Of a DNA stretch of 64,000 nucleotides, positions 26,314 through 35,149 are shown piece by piece. The position numbers were made by a program, and so were the translations under genes. The stretch is taken from positions 1 to 64,000 of the forward strand of contig NZ_DAMBQF010000002.1 of NCBI RefSeq assembly GCF_032062245.1, read 5' to 3'. Numbering within the stretch: the stretch's first letter is position 1; the number at the start of each line of letters is the position of its first letter. Source of the DNA: Soonwooa sp032062245. Its GTDB lineage: Bacteria > Bacteroidota > Bacteroidia > Flavobacteriales > Weeksellaceae. The notes under the pieces are model-generated. The model saw only the letters and a program-made list of their open reading frames with translations. It was not told the DNA's origin and ran no database searches.

Positions 26314-27081
26314 ATGAAAAAATTATTGCTATTATTTTCTATGGTAGTTTTTGCGCTATCGTCGGCTCAATACGATAATATTAATGCCGGAGAAAGTCTT
26401 ACGTATCGTATCCATTACGGTTTTTTAACGGCTGGATCAGCAACTTTGACGACTTCTAATGCGACACTTAACAACAAGCCTTACTTTTATGTAAAAGGTG
26501 TTGGGCAGACAAGTGGCGCGGTTAAAGCTTTTTTTAAAGTAAACGACGTCTACGAGAGTTATATTAATCTTTATGGTCAGCCTTATTTTTATGTGAGGAA
26601 TGTTGCCGAAGGTAGTTATCGTCAACATTTGCAGAGTACTTTTAATCACGTTAATCAAACCGTTTATTTGGTTGATAAAAAAAATACCGATCGTCCTGCC
26701 AAGACGATTAACACAGCAAAGGGTGTCCAAGATATGTTATCGAGTTTCTATTATTTAAGAAATTTGGATGATGATCAATTAAAGGTCGGAAATGTTATCA
26801 AAATGAATGTTTGGATTGATGATGAGATGTTTCCGTTTCAGTTGAGAATTGCGGGTACAGAAAACGTTTCGACAAAATTTGGAAAGATTAATTGTCTTAA
26901 AATCATTCCGTCTGTAATGAGTGGTCGCGTTTTTAAAGAAAAAGAAGGTGTAACACTTTGGGTGTCAAACGACAAAAATAGAGTCCCCATTCTTATTAAA
27001 GCAGAATTAACAGTTGGTGCGATTAAGGCGAGTATTGATAAGATTGCTGGGACGAAATATCCAGTTAATTTTCAGAAATAA
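26314..27081 (+). CDS. secreted DUF3108 family protein
   Basis: 255 residues with a signal peptide (MKKLLLLFSMVVFALSSAQ). The body matches DUF3108: GESLTYRIHYGFLTAGSATL, then FFKVNDVYESYINL and a C-terminal KEKEGVTLWVSNDKNRVPI. The family is periplasmic, beta-rich and possibly lipid-binding; its function is not established. Own promoter and terminator. Confidence 0.85.
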   Translation: MKKLLLLFSMVVFALSSAQYDNINAGESLTYRIHYGFLTAGSATLTTSNATLNNKPYFYVKGVGQTSGAVKAFFKVNDVYESYINLYGQPYFYVRNVAEGSYRQHLQSTFNHVNQTVYLVDKKNTDRPAKTINTAKGVQDMLSSFYYLRNLDDDQLKVGNVIKMNVWIDDEMFPFQLRIAGTENVSTKFGKINCLKIIPSVMSGRVFKEKEGVTLWVSNDKNRVPILIKAELTVGAIKASIDKIAGTKYPVNFQK

Positions 27082-27106
27082 AATTTAATCTAAATATTTT
27101 AAAAAT

Positions 27107-27134
27107 TAAAAGTCGAAGTAATTCGACTTTTTTT
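27107..27134 (+). terminator. terminator after the DUF3108 gene
   Basis: AAAAGTCGAA and TTCGACTTTT form a perfect stem around GTAA, followed by T-rich sequence. Confidence 0.85.
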
Positions 27135-27226
27135 ATTTGTTAATCAGCGTGTTAGTGTTTTGTTTTAAAAATGATGTAATAAAATTATCACTTCGATAGT
27201 CTAATTGTTATAACTAACACACAACT

Positions 27227-29641
27227 ATGAAACGTCATTTTTCATTAGGATTTTGTCTTTTGATTTCCGCGCTGTATTTTGGACAAGAAACTAACAATAC
27301 TGACAATATTATTCGGAAAAAAATGTCCACTATCAAATCTGATGTGACGCCGAAAATTGATGGCGATATTTCGGATGAGGTTTGGGCAAAAGTCCCGATA
27401 GCAACAGATTTTATCGAACGCAGTCCGAATAACGGAAAACCCTCGGAACAAGCTTTTAAAACCGAAGTTAGAATACTTTACAACGATTTGGGATTGTACG
27501 TTATGATGAAAATGCACGATCCTGAACCTTCTAAAATTGCAAAAGAATTAACTGAACGCGACGGGATTTCCAACGATGATTTTGTAGGTTTGACGCTTAA
27601 CGGTTATAATGATAAGCAGCAAAGTCTAGAATTTGTTGTAACTGCGGCGGGTGTACAATATGATGCGAAATTAACGACCGATGGCGAGGACGATTCTTGG
27701 AACGGCGTTTGGCATTCGGAGGCTAAAATTACGGAAGACGGCTGGACTGCGGAGTTTATGATTCCGTTTTCCGAATTGCGTTTTACTAAAAAAGATGTGC
27801 AAGAATGGGGGATTAATCTTTTCCGAAAAGTACAACGTACGAATGTCTTTTATGACTGGAATTTCGTCGATAACAAAAAGAATTCTTACACCTTATTCGA
27901 TGGTATTTTAACAGGCATTGAAAACATAAAACCACCAACAAGACTGAGTTTTATGCCATATTTTTCAACTTATGTCAACCGTTTTGATGGCGAAACAACG
28001 ACCAACTTGAATGGTGGAATGGATGTTAAATATGGTATTAATGATGCCTTTACGTTCGATATGACTTTAATTCCGGATTTTGGACAAGCTAATTTTGATA
28101 ATTCAATTCTTAATTTGACACCGTTTGAACAACAATTTGCAGAACAACGACCTTTTTTTACTGAAGGAACGGAATTGTTTAGTAAAGGAAATTTGTTTTA
28201 TTCAAGAAGAATTGGAGGCTCGCCTTCAGGAGAAATTGAATTAAAAGATGATGAAAAAATCACTGAATTTCCTGCGAAAGTTAAACTCTTTAATTCTTTT
28301 AAGATTTCTGGACGTACCAACAAAGGTTTAGGAATTGGGTTTTTCAATGCAGTGACGCAAAAGATGTTTGCAACAATAGAAAATGAAACAACTGGAGAAA
28401 TTCGTAAAGAAGTTGTGGAACCTTGGGCAAATTATAATGTATTAGTTTTAGACCAAAGATTTAACGAAAATTCTTCTGTAAGTTTGATTAATACAAGCAC
28501 TGTGCGTGACGGAAGTTTCCGAGATGCGAATGCGACAGGTTTGCTTTGGTCGATTAACAATAAGAAAAATACGTATAATTTTTACGGAAATCTGCGTGGA
28601 AGTTGGGTGATGACTGAAGAAACAAAATTTGGGACTAAAAATCAATTCGGATTCGGAAAAATTGATGGTAAACACCGCTTTGATATCAATGCTGGGATTA
28701 CGACGAAAGATTGGGATATTAATGATTTGGGATTTTCGACCATGACGAATTTTGCCAATTATAATGCGTGGTACGGTTACCGATTGTTGCAGCCATCAAA
28801 GCGATTTAATAAAATATTTTTGAATTTTAATGCACAATATTATCAGCGATTATCACCTTTTTTGTATAATAATTTTGTGCTAAATCATAACAATCAGTTT
28901 CAAAATAAAAAGTTTGAAAACTATGGTTTTGGAGTGGAAGCAACGCCTTTTGGGCAAAAAGATATCTACGAACCTCGCGCAGAAGGTCGATTCTTAAATG
29001 TTCCATCATATTTTGATTCTTGGATTTGGTTCGAAAGTGATAGTCGTAAAAAATTTCAGTTTAATATTAATGTGGATTATTATGCTTACAATGAGAAAGC
29101 TCGGAATCTGGTGTCAACAAGTTTGATTCTGCGTTATCGTTTCTCTGATAAATTCAATGTGTTTTGGCAGATTCAACCGAGTTTTAGTAATAATGAAAAA
29201 GGTTATGTTGGCAAGGATGTCGCTGGAATCTATATTGGACGACGTCAAAGAAATACCTTGGAAAATAGTCTTAATTCTAAGTATACATTTAATAATAAAA
29301 TGGCTCTGAGTCTAGCATTCCGCCATTATTTTTCGGATGTTACTTACAAACAATTTTATACACTCGACAACGATGGCGATGTGACACCCACTAATAATTT
29401 CACTAAAAACCTGAATGGTACTTACAACGCTTGGAATATCGATCTGCGTTACAGTTGGTGGTTTGCGCCAGGAAGTCAGTTGACTTTTTTGTATCGAAAC
29501 GCCATTCAGAATTATCTTAACGAATCGCGATTGGGTATGAAGAATAATTATAATCAATTATTTGCTGAGCCGGCGGTTCACAATTTTTCGTTAAAGCTGA
29601 CTTACTATTTAGATTACAACCGTGCTAAGAATTGGTTTTAA
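27227..29641 (+). CDS. outer-membrane DUF5916 protein with CBM9-like domain
   Basis: 804 residues with a signal peptide ending near FGQE. Residues about 40-220 form a CBM9-like domain (KIDGDISDEVWAKVP at its start, WTAEFMIPFSELRF near its end). The rest is a DUF5916 beta-barrel-like region: LIPDFGQANFDNSILNLTPF, FAEQRPFFTEGTELF and many alternating aromatic strands, ending with Phe. Probably an outer-membrane protein that binds sugar or peptide. Common in Bacteroidota; substrate unknown. Monocistronic. Confidence 0.85.
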   Translation: MKRHFSLGFCLLISALYFGQETNNTDNIIRKKMSTIKSDVTPKIDGDISDEVWAKVPIATDFIERSPNNGKPSEQAFKTEVRILYNDLGLYVMMKMHDPEPSKIAKELTERDGISNDDFVGLTLNGYNDKQQSLEFVVTAAGVQYDAKLTTDGEDDSWNGVWHSEAKITEDGWTAEFMIPFSELRFTKKDVQEWGINLFRKVQRTNVFYDWNFVDNKKNSYTLFDGILTGIENIKPPTRLSFMPYFSTYVNRFDGETTTNLNGGMDVKYGINDAFTFDMTLIPDFGQANFDNSILNLTPFEQQFAEQRPFFTEGTELFSKGNLFYSRRIGGSPSGEIELKDDEKITEFPAKVKLFNSFKISGRTNKGLGIGFFNAVTQKMFATIENETTGEIRKEVVEPWANYNVLVLDQRFNENSSVSLINTSTVRDGSFRDANATGLLWSINNKKNTYNFYGNLRGSWVMTEETKFGTKNQFGFGKIDGKHRFDINAGITTKDWDINDLGFSTMTNFANYNAWYGYRLLQPSKRFNKIFLNFNAQYYQRLSPFLYNNFVLNHNNQFQNKKFENYGFGVEATPFGQKDIYEPRAEGRFLNVPSYFDSWIWFESDSRKKFQFNINVDYYAYNEKARNLVSTSLILRYRFSDKFNVFWQIQPSFSNNEKGYVGKDVAGIYIGRRQRNTLENSLNSKYTFNNKMALSLAFRHYFSDVTYKQFYTLDNDGDVTPTNNFTKNLNGTYNAWNIDLRYSWWFAPGSQLTFLYRNAIQNYLNESRLGMKNNYNQLFAEPAVHNFSLKLTYYLDYNRAKNWF

Positions 29642-29660
29642 ATTTTAAAATAAAACGAAA

Positions 29661-29690
29661 TAAAAAATCCACCAACTTGGTGGATTTTAA
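29661..29690. terminator. bidirectional terminator between the DUF5916 gene and pheS
   Basis: AAAATCCACCAA and TTGGTGGATTTT are perfect inverted repeats between converging genes, flanked by A and T runs. Confidence 0.9.
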
Positions 29691-29692
29691 TT

Positions 29693-30703
29693 TTATAAAG
29701 ATTTAAACTGATTTAACATTCTTACATCATTTTCTAAGAACATACGGATGTCGCTCATTTGATAAAGTAACATAACAATTCTCTCGATTCCCATTCCGAA
29801 GGCAAAACCACTGTATTTATCAGCGTCGATATTAACGTTTTTAAGAACGGCAGGATCTACCATTCCGCAACCCATAATCTCTAACCAACCTGTACCTTTT
29901 GTAATTCTGTAATCGGTCTCAGAGTTAAGTCCCCAATACACGTCAACTTCTGCACTTGGCTCTGTGAAAGGGAAGTACGACGGACGCATTCTTATTTTTG
30001 ATTTTCCAAATAACTCTGTTGTGAAGTATTGGATGGTTTGTTTAAGATCTGCAAAGCTTACATTTTCGTCGATGTATAAACCTTCAATTTGGTGGAAAAT
30101 ACAATGCGAACGAGACGAGATTGCTTCATTTCTGAAAACTCTACCTGGCGACAAAATACGAATCGGTGGTTGATTTTCTTCCATGTAACGCACTTGTACA
30201 GACGATGTATGCGTACGAAGCAAGATGTCAGGATTGGTATCGATGAAGAAAGTATCCTGCATATCTCTCGCTGGATGATACTCTGGCAAGTTAAGCGCCG
30301 TAAAGTTATGCCAGTCGTCCTCAATTTCTGGACCGTCAGCAATGGCAAAACCGATAGAACGGAAGATTTCGATAATTCTGTTTTTAACAAGGTTGATCGG
30401 ATGTCTCGTTCCTAATTCTAAAGGAAAAGCAGGTTTTGTAAGGTCGTCTTTTATGATGTTAGATTGGCCTTCAGAAGCATTTTTAAGATCTTCCAACTTC
30501 GCAGCAACGGCTTGTTTTAGGCTGTTAATTTTTTGACCAAAATCTTTTTTCTGATCATTAGGGACTTCTTTGAATTTTTCAAAAAAGTCGTTCAATACGC
30601 CTTTTTTTCCGTTGAATTTGATGCGAAATTGTTCGATTTCTTCTTTTGCCGAAGAACTGAATTGTTCTACTTCAACCAATAATTCATCAATTCTTTCTAT
30701 CAT
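29693..30703 (-). CDS. pheS: phenylalanine-tRNA ligase alpha subunit
   Basis: 336 residues. N-terminal coiled coil (residues about 1-90) for tRNA binding, then the class II core: GTRHPINLVKNRIIEIF, GPEIEDDWHNFTALNLP, HPARDMQDTFF (motif 2 area), SYFPFTEPSAEVDVYW and FAFGMGIERIVML (motif 3). Charges tRNA-Phe together with PheT, encoded 24.7 kb away on the other strand, as is usual in this phylum. Promoter box overlaps 30727-30734. Confidence 0.97.
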   Translation of the reverse strand: MIERIDELLVEVEQFSSSAKEEIEQFRIKFNGKKGVLNDFFEKFKEVPNDQKKDFGQKINSLKQAVAAKLEDLKNASEGQSNIIKDDLTKPAFPLELGTRHPINLVKNRIIEIFRSIGFAIADGPEIEDDWHNFTALNLPEYHPARDMQDTFFIDTNPDILLRTHTSSVQVRYMEENQPPIRILSPGRVFRNEAISSRSHCIFHQIEGLYIDENVSFADLKQTIQYFTTELFGKSKIRMRPSYFPFTEPSAEVDVYWGLNSETDYRITKGTGWLEIMGCGMVDPAVLKNVNIDADKYSGFAFGMGIERIVMLLYQMSDIRMFLENDVRMLNQFKSL

Positions 30704-30726
30704 CTTTTAGGTATAATTATAAGTTG

Positions 30727-30734
30727 CAAAATTA
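30727..30734 (-). promoter_or_regulatory. -7 promoter element for pheS, TAATTTTG
   Basis: TAnnTTTG match on the minus strand, 23 bases before the pheS ATG. Confidence 0.6.
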
Positions 30735-30758
30735 CAAATTTTATCCTTATTTAAAACA

Positions 30759-30787
30759 AAAAAATCTGCCAACTATGGGCAGATTTT
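30759..30787 (-). terminator. terminator after the YceI gene
   Basis: On the minus strand AAAATCTGCC pairs with GGCAGATTTT, followed by a seven-T run. Confidence 0.85.
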
Positions 30788-30807
30788 ATATAATTTTTAA
30801 ATAAAAT

Positions 30808-31467
30808 TTATTTCTTTTCGATGGCTTTCATCAACATTTGGATGTTGATTTCATCTTTTATTAAACCATTAGCTGCCGGAATTTGGAATTTGATACCAAA
30901 CTCTTCACGGCTAATATCTTTAGGTTCGGTCGCAATTTGCAATTCGCCTTCGCCAGTTTTTACATTAGCATTAAAACTCATAGGTTTGGTGATCCCTTTT
31001 ATCGTTAGATTACCATCCAAAACTGTGTTGTAATCGCTTCCAGCTGGTGCTTCGCTCACTTTTGTAATTTCGTATGATGCAGTCGGGAATTTTTCTACAT
31101 CGAAGAAGTCAGCACTTTTAAGGTGAGCATTTAGTTTTGCAGATTCTTCAGCATCTTTGATGTCGCTGTTAGTAAGCGTGTTAAGCGCTACCACAAATTT
31201 TCCGCTTTCTAATTTGTTTTCGTTAATTGTAACTTCCCCATTTTCAAATTTAATAGAACCAAAATGGCTTGTATTATCCGTTTTGAAAACTTTAAAACCT
31301 TTCCACTCGATCTTACTATTCATCGTATCAACAACATAGACTTGTCCTTTTTTTGTAGTTAGGACTTCATTGCTCTCACTCGTTACGGGCTTATCTTTTC
31401 CACAAGAGATAAGCGTTAAAGTAATCGCCAACGCAGCTAAGCCGCCAAAAAACAAATTCTTTTTCAT
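30808..31467 (-). CDS. YceI-family lipoprotein
   Basis: 219 residues. The N-terminus ends in LTLISCGKD, a lipobox with Cys, so it is a lipoprotein. The body is a YceI lipocalin-like beta barrel: SKIEWKGFKVFKTDNTSHFG, then LTNSDIKDAEESAKLNAHLK, SADFFDVEKFPTASYEI and LTIKGITKPMSF. YceI proteins bind isoprenoid-like lipids such as polyprenols. Monocistronic, divergent from the ABC ATPase gene. Confidence 0.93.
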   Translation of the reverse strand: MKKNLFFGGLAALAITLTLISCGKDKPVTSESNEVLTTKKGQVYVVDTMNSKIEWKGFKVFKTDNTSHFGSIKFENGEVTINENKLESGKFVVALNTLTNSDIKDAEESAKLNAHLKSADFFDVEKFPTASYEITKVSEAPAGSDYNTVLDGNLTIKGITKPMSFNANVKTGEGELQIATEPKDISREEFGIKFQIPAANGLIKDEINIQMLMKAIEKK

Positions 31468-31531
31468 TTTAAATTACAATTAAGACATTATTTTGCTAAT
31501 ATAACAAATTTAATCAGTATTTTAAAATCTG

Positions 31532-31539
31532 TAATTTTG
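31532..31539 (+). promoter_or_regulatory. -7 promoter element for the ABC ATPase gene, TAATTTTG
   Basis: TAnnTTTG match ending four bases before the ATG at 31544, the same spacing as for queD; the mRNA may be leaderless. Confidence 0.6.
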
Positions 31540-31543
31540 CACA

Positions 31544-32482
31544 ATGCTTTTAGAGATAAACAATTTAGAATTCAGTTATTTACCCGACCAAAAGTTATTT
31601 CAGGACTTTAATTTTTCTATGGAAGAAGGGCAGGTTATTGCTTTGGCGGGCGAAAGTGGATGCGGAAAATCAACACTATTAAGTTTGATTTATGGTCTTC
31701 ACGATTGGCGAAATGGCGAAATTATTTTCAATGGAAAAAAATTAAAAGGTCCAAAAGGGAATCTTGTTCCTGGCGAAGCAGAAATGAAGTTGGTAGCGCA
31801 ACAATATGACTTGATGCCTTATGCCACGGTTTTTGATAACGTTGGAAAATTTATCTCAAACATTAATTTAAAAACTAAAAACGAAAAGGTTACAGAGCTT
31901 CTAGAAGCGGTTGGGATGAAAGGTTTTGCAAGAGTTCTTCCTAAAAACCTGAGTGGCGGGCAGCAACAACGTGTTGCGATTGCGCGTGCTTTGTCTGTAA
32001 CTCCAAAATTGCTTTTACTGGACGAACCTTTTAGCAATCTGGATACATCGCGAAAGTTCGAGCTACGAGATAAGTTTTTTTCTTTGGTTAAAAATTTGGG
32101 ACTTTCGGTTATTATTTCGACACATAATTTAGAAGAAATTATGCCATGGGTTGACAAAGTAGCGATTCTTAAAAATGCAGAAATTTTGCAATATGACAGT
32201 CCAGAATTGATTTATCAACAGCCTACGAATGAATATGTTGCTAAACTTTTGGGTGAAGTTAATGTCTTTGAAGACTCAGAGAAAACTAGGTTGAATTTGG
32301 ATAAAAATTTCTATTTTCCACAACAGATAAAAGTCGCTGATCAAGGTCTGGAAGCGGAAGTACAGGAAAGTCGCTTCGCAGGTTCTTTCTTTTGGAACAA
32401 AGTTAAGCTAGATGATAAAGTCTTGATTATTCATACTTTAGAAAAACTTGACGGCAAAATATTGCTAAGTTTCTGTGGATAA
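31544..32482 (+). CDS. ABC transporter ATP-binding protein
   Basis: 312 residues. Walker A GESGCGKST (residues 36-44), Q-loop VAQQYDLMPY, signature LSGGQQQR, Walker B LLLLDEPFSN and His switch ISTHNLEE are all present. The C-terminal 80 residues form a small regulatory-like domain as in PotA/FbpC-type ATPases. No permease or binding-protein gene is next to it, so the transported substrate is unknown. The stop codon overlaps a DnaA-box-like sequence. Confidence 0.9.
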   Translation: MLLEINNLEFSYLPDQKLFQDFNFSMEEGQVIALAGESGCGKSTLLSLIYGLHDWRNGEIIFNGKKLKGPKGNLVPGEAEMKLVAQQYDLMPYATVFDNVGKFISNINLKTKNEKVTELLEAVGMKGFARVLPKNLSGGQQQRVAIARALSVTPKLLLLDEPFSNLDTSRKFELRDKFFSLVKNLGLSVIISTHNLEEIMPWVDKVAILKNAEILQYDSPELIYQQPTNEYVAKLLGEVNVFEDSEKTRLNLDKNFYFPQQIKVADQGLEAEVQESRFAGSFFWNKVKLDDKVLIIHTLEKLDGKILLSFCG

Positions 32483-32493
32483 ATTGTTGATAA
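32474..32493. other. pair of DnaA-box-like 9-mers
   Basis: TGTGGATAA (32474-32482, reverse complement of the DnaA box TTATCCACA) and TGTTGATAA (32485-32493, reverse complement of TTATCAACA) lie 11 bases apart in the same orientation, followed by AT-rich sequence. They sit in the 174-base gap between converging genes. Confidence 0.4.
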
Positions 32494-32656
32494 CTTAATC
32501 CACGGAAAATGAGTTGATTACGAAAATTAATTTTAATTTTGATGTAAGAATCAAGGAAATTTTTGGTTAATTCTCTTTCTGCCTTTTTAGGACGATATTA
32601 GCTTTCTCTAGGCAATTAAGTCCTTCGAAAGTTGACCCTGCCAAACTTTTCCTTTT

Positions 32657-34156
32657 TTATTTAAACTTCGTTAAACTTCTAAAGAAATCTTTGTTAAGGT
32701 ATTTATCCAAAGGATAGATTTTCAAAAAATGATTACCAATCATTAAAATTACAAGAACGATACTCGGTTTTAAAAATAAATTCAAAAGACTGTTTGAAAA
32801 ATTTGGCGTTACAATCGCCACTGTAATGGCTATAAAACTTAAAACCAAAGCGTAAAGCATCTCCATACTTAAAGGAAAAACTTTGAATTTTTGATAATTA
32901 AAAATGATTTTGATAAGGTTGAAAGTCGTTAAAGAAATTGCTGTCGCCATCGCAATTCCGATGATGCCGAGGTCTGTATATTTAAGGAAAGCAAAGTTAA
33001 GTCCGATGGTTAAACTCGCCAAAATTAGCATAACGATGATGTTGAAACGATAATATTTTGACAAAGAAATAATGTGTCCGTTAAATCCTGTTGCTAAGTC
33101 AAAAATAAATGCGGAACCTAAAATCCAAACCACGGGTTCTGCTTCTTTTAGTAAAGCTCCGTTTTTGATCAAATCTGTCAAATACGGAAAGCCAACCAAA
33201 ATACACGAATAAAGCGTCAGCCCAAGGAAAAATAAACTTAATGATGTTTTTTTGTGGAAGCGATCAAGTTCGGTGTAATTATGTTCTGCAATGGTTTTAT
33301 TAATTATGGGTGCAGAAATGTTAAACAATCCCATTTGCGGAATATTAATAATCGTAATGATCGACAAAATCGTACTGTAGACACCATTTGCTTCGAAATC
33401 GATGAATTCGCCAATCATGTAATTGTCGATTCTCACCGCTAAATAATTGCCGATATTTCCTAAGAAACCAAACAAACTATAACTGAAAACCTGTACCCAA
33501 AATCCATTTTGTTTGATGTAATCTAAACTGAAATCAGGTTTTATTTTTTCTAACTTGTTGGTGTAAAAAAAGTAACCAATAAAAGTCAAAACAAACATTC
33601 CGAAGAAAAAAGCATACGCAACTTTTTCGGAATAAAGTTCGGCATGACTAAGAACCAAATACGAAAATATCAAGAAAGCACCGAGGTTTGCAATTTTCGG
33701 AACAATGTTTTCGAAAATATTAGAAACGACAATCCTTTTATAATTTGTAATAAATTTATTGAGAACTGACGATAGTGCCAAAATCAAAATCATTGGAAAA
33801 ATGAGCTTTTTCATATTCCAGGTTTCGGATTCTTTTAAACTCGGGAATAGGTTGGCGACGAGAAAATAAATCGCCGTAAAAATCGCAAAATTAAAAACAA
33901 CTACGAGAAGCGAAAGACTCAAAAAATTGTGATGTTTACCATCTTCCTGAGTTTGAAGAAAGAATTTAACATTCGAAAAAGATAAACCAAACACGACAAT
34001 CGGGATAAACATTTCAGCCGTTGGTAGGAGGAAACGTAACTTTCCGTAAAATTCCATATTGTGAGGGAAAATAAAAATTGACGAGATAATCCCTATTAAG
34101 GTTCCCAAATAGCCAATAATGGAATATTTTATTCCTTGTCGTGCGACAACACTCAT
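32657..34156 (-). CDS. polysaccharide flippase-like membrane protein (Wzx/MATE fold)
   Basis: 499 residues with about 14 hydrophobic segments and the charged, short loops of the oligosaccharide flippase family; N-terminal YSIIGYLGTLIGIISSIFI is the first helix. It likely moves lipid-linked sugars across the inner membrane for surface polysaccharide or O-antigen. The neighbouring FkbM methyltransferase (10-base gap) is cotranscribed and could modify the same glycan. Confidence 0.85.
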   Translation of the reverse strand: MSVVARQGIKYSIIGYLGTLIGIISSIFIFPHNMEFYGKLRFLLPTAEMFIPIVVFGLSFSNVKFFLQTQEDGKHHNFLSLSLLVVVFNFAIFTAIYFLVANLFPSLKESETWNMKKLIFPMILILALSSVLNKFITNYKRIVVSNIFENIVPKIANLGAFLIFSYLVLSHAELYSEKVAYAFFFGMFVLTFIGYFFYTNKLEKIKPDFSLDYIKQNGFWVQVFSYSLFGFLGNIGNYLAVRIDNYMIGEFIDFEANGVYSTILSIITIINIPQMGLFNISAPIINKTIAEHNYTELDRFHKKTSLSLFFLGLTLYSCILVGFPYLTDLIKNGALLKEAEPVVWILGSAFIFDLATGFNGHIISLSKYYRFNIIVMLILASLTIGLNFAFLKYTDLGIIGIAMATAISLTTFNLIKIIFNYQKFKVFPLSMEMLYALVLSFIAITVAIVTPNFSNSLLNLFLKPSIVLVILMIGNHFLKIYPLDKYLNKDFFRSLTKFK

Positions 34157-34166
34157 GTTTTAGTTA

Positions 34167-34952
34167 TTAATTCGGTATGAAAATAATATTATTGATGTAA
34201 AATTGATAATTTTTAACATTATCAGCGTTTTGCAAAAGTATGAATTCTTCCGTTAGTTTTTTTAAAGCTAAAGTCTCACGATCAAGATAATTTGCGCTGA
34301 AGCCCCAATTTTCAATTTCTGAAATTAATGACCAAAGCGATTCGGTGTGATGACGTTGTTCCATCTCAACCATTAATGTTGGTCGATGTTTTAGGATAGT
34401 TTGTTTTGCGCCTCGTAAAGTTTTCATCTCGTTGCCTTCAACATCGATTTTAATAAAATCAATTTTTGAAGTATTAAGATTAAGGTCGTCCATTTTCACG
34501 ACATGTACTTTTTGAAGAATTGTATTTTCTTCGTCTTTTTCTTTAAGTTGCGTTTGCAAAGTGCCGCGGCTGTGTACTTTTTGACCTTTTATAACAGGGA
34601 TTTTAAATTCTGCCGTTGTATTTTCATCAGACAATGCTGAGGAGAAAATGTGCATTTTTGGGAAAAGTCTTTTCAGACGATCAGTAAGTTCGGGATTTGG
34701 CTCCAATGCGAAAATGTTTTTCGGTTTAAGATGATTTTCCAAAACATAAAGATAAGCACCAACATTAGCTCCAATATCAACAAATACGGCGTCTTTGTTA
34801 AGATGACTTTTAATCCAAAGAAACTCTGGTTCTACTTTTCTTTCGATAATATTGGTTGGGTTGAGGTTTTTGAGTTTTTTAAAATAACGTGATTTATAAA
34901 AACTAGGAGACAAATATTGCAGATATTCTGCGAGGTTGCTGTATGCATTCAT
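34167..34952 (-). CDS. FkbM-family methyltransferase
   Basis: 261 residues. SAM-binding motif FVDIGANVGAYLYVLE, the acidic strand IFALEPNPEL, and the FkbM signature FIKIDVEGNEMKTLRG. FkbM enzymes O-methylate sugars or polyketides. Cotranscribed with the flippase-like gene downstream, so it probably acts on a surface glycan. No signal peptide. Confidence 0.88.
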   Translation of the reverse strand: MNAYSNLAEYLQYLSPSFYKSRYFKKLKNLNPTNIIERKVEPEFLWIKSHLNKDAVFVDIGANVGAYLYVLENHLKPKNIFALEPNPELTDRLKRLFPKMHIFSSALSDENTTAEFKIPVIKGQKVHSRGTLQTQLKEKDEENTILQKVHVVKMDDLNLNTSKIDFIKIDVEGNEMKTLRGAKQTILKHRPTLMVEMEQRHHTESLWSLISEIENWGFSANYLDRETLALKKLTEEFILLQNADNVKNYQFYINNIIFIPN

Positions 34953-34971
34953 GGATGTTCAAAACATTTTG

Positions 34972-34993
34972 AAAGTATCAAAGATGATACTTT
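34972..34993. other. perfect hairpin in the fkbM/helicase divergent region
   Basis: AAAGTATCA (34972-34980) pairs with TGATACTTT (34985-34993) around AAGA. It lies 20 bases upstream of the FkbM start and 157 upstream of the helicase. No T run follows, so it looks more like an operator or mRNA element than a terminator. Confidence 0.45.
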
Positions 34994-35075
34994 TACAGCA
35001 AATATTGGTAAAATATTTTTAGTTTTTATTTAATTAAATTTTTAAAAATTGATTTTAGAAGCTTGAGGGTCAATA

Positions 35076-35083
35076 TATTTTTG
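35076..35083 (+). promoter_or_regulatory. upstream -7 element, TATTTTTG
   Basis: TAnnTTTG match 46 bases ahead of the nearer -7 box of the DEAD-box helicase gene; possible second promoter. Confidence 0.35.
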
Positions 35084-35121
35084 TTAACAAAAGTTTATAA
35101 AAATTGTCAAAAATAAAATCG

Positions 35122-35129
35122 TATCTTTG
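35122..35129 (+). promoter_or_regulatory. -7 promoter element for the helicase gene, TATCTTTG
   Basis: TAnnTTTG match ending 20 bases before the ATG at 35150. Confidence 0.65.
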
Positions 35130-35149
35130 CAAAAATTTTATACAACTTA

